DNA from: Ferruginibacter sp.
GTDB lineage: Bacteria; Bacteroidota; Bacteroidia; Chitinophagales; Chitinophagaceae
DNA: 64,000 nucleotides
Direction of reading: 5' to 3'
Assembly: GCA_025963635.1 (NCBI GenBank)
Contig: JAOQAK010000002.1
Span: 124,001 to 188,000 of the forward strand
Part shown: one piece after another, positions 63,591 to 64,000 of the stretch
Layout of the letters: each line of letters starts with the position of its first letter
How positions within the stretch are numbered: the first letter of the stretch is position 1
The notes under the pieces: model-generated
Database searches by the model: none
What the model was told of the DNA's origin: nothing
What the model saw: only the letters and a program-made list of their open reading frames with translations
Translations under genes and position numbers: made by a program

Positions 63591-64000
63591 ATGAAAAAGA
63601 GCATTGCTTTTTTAGCAGTTATTTCAGTTTTGCTCCTGTCTTGTAATACGCCAAGGTATATGTACAGTCCTTCTGCGCAAAATGTACCGGTATTGGTAAA
63701 AAACGGGGATAGCAAGCTTGCCGCCAACTATTCTTCAGATCTTTCCGGTTACCCTTTTACGAGCACCTCTCCGGCAGGCGAAACAAAAAAAAGCAATGGT
63801 TTCGACTTACAGGGTGCTGTGGCGATTACTGACCACTTCGCCATACAGGCAAATTATTTCAATCGCACAGAACGAAACGGGGGCAATGATGATAATTACC
63901 TCGATAGCACGGTCATCAATTATAAAAGAAAGCTCACCGAATTTGGAATTGGATATTTAAAGTCGATGCACCGGCACGATAAAGTAATGTTCCAGGTATT
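63591..64000 (+). CDS. lipoprotein with predicted beta-barrel, 5' part
   Basis: The frame is open to the right edge, so only 136 codons are seen. MKKSIAFLAVISVLLLSCN is a lipoprotein signal with Cys18. Then a short linker (YMYSPSAQNVPVL) and alternating strands (LQGAVAITDHFAIQANYFNR, EFGIGYLKS) like an outer membrane barrel. Three bases after rsmA, so likely co-transcribed. Family not identified. Confidence 0.7.
   Translation, partial: MKKSIAFLAVISVLLLSCNTPRYMYSPSAQNVPVLVKNGDSKLAANYSSDLSGYPFTSTSPAGETKKSNGFDLQGAVAITDHFAIQANYFNRTERNGGNDDNYLDSTVINYKRKLTEFGIGYLKSMHRHDKVMFQV

Overview
The window looks like chromosomal DNA from a member of the Bacteroidota, most probably family Chitinophagaceae. 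The evidence is the gldH and gldA gliding-type genes, a stand-alone BatD, DUF5686, DUF6089 and TIGR00266 proteins, a SusC/TonB-type receptor with an N-terminal carboxypeptidase-regulatory-like domain, a GxxExxY protein, and repeated promoter sequences of the Bacteroidota form TTTG-N19-TAnnTTTG. No rRNA, tRNA, CRISPR array, transposase or phage gene was seen. Taxonomy is inferred from gene families, not from a search.

Layout. 0-5 kb: 3' end of yicC, gldH, a two-component system, BatD. 5-10 kb: SDR, YjjG-like phosphatase, a 54-residue Cys-rich secreted protein missed by ordinary ORF calling, and a CPBP protease-cdsA-psd run for phospholipid synthesis. 10-20 kb: dusB, a DUF2652/SRPBCC-like protein, an acyl-CoA ligase, a TPR protein, DUF1015-serC, a phospholipase C-like protein, DUF502. 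20-27 kb: a TetR-TolC-adaptor-RND efflux operon. 27-31 kb: an accessory stretch with a GxxExxY nuclease-like gene inside a repeat element, a pseudogene with an in-frame stop, OmpA and PRC-barrel proteins, and an AIM24-like protein. 31-34 kb: an arsenic cassette (arsR, arsM, arsN-like acetyltransferase, arsC) without an efflux gene. 34-39 kb: BI-1 protein, a polysaccharide deacetylase broken by an in-frame stop, a 2-oxoacid:acceptor oxidoreductase alpha subunit without its beta subunit, an MFS transporter. 39-50 kb: a long minus-strand run of largely housekeeping genes (DUF6089, nth, ftsB-like, eno, gldA, ricT, holB, glutathione peroxidase, DUF5686). 50-54.5 kb: beta-helix lipoprotein, comF, radA. 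55-61.5 kb: TonB receptor, 2TM protein, secreted protein, winged-helix regulator, ABC exporter, LolA-like protein. 61.5-64 kb: pdxA, rsmA and the start of a lipoprotein.

The most unusual signal is not a gene. At least eight intergenic gaps carry short tandem arrays whose period is 7 bp but whose sequence differs at each site, often with a facing array on the other side of the gap so that the two could pair as a hairpin. Several abut stop or start codons. Two other gaps carry 8-bp arrays. The GxxExxY gene sits within a related 9-bp array system with a perfect 25-bp inverted repeat. A second theme is two otherwise intact reading frames, about 7 kb apart, each cut by a single in-frame TAA.
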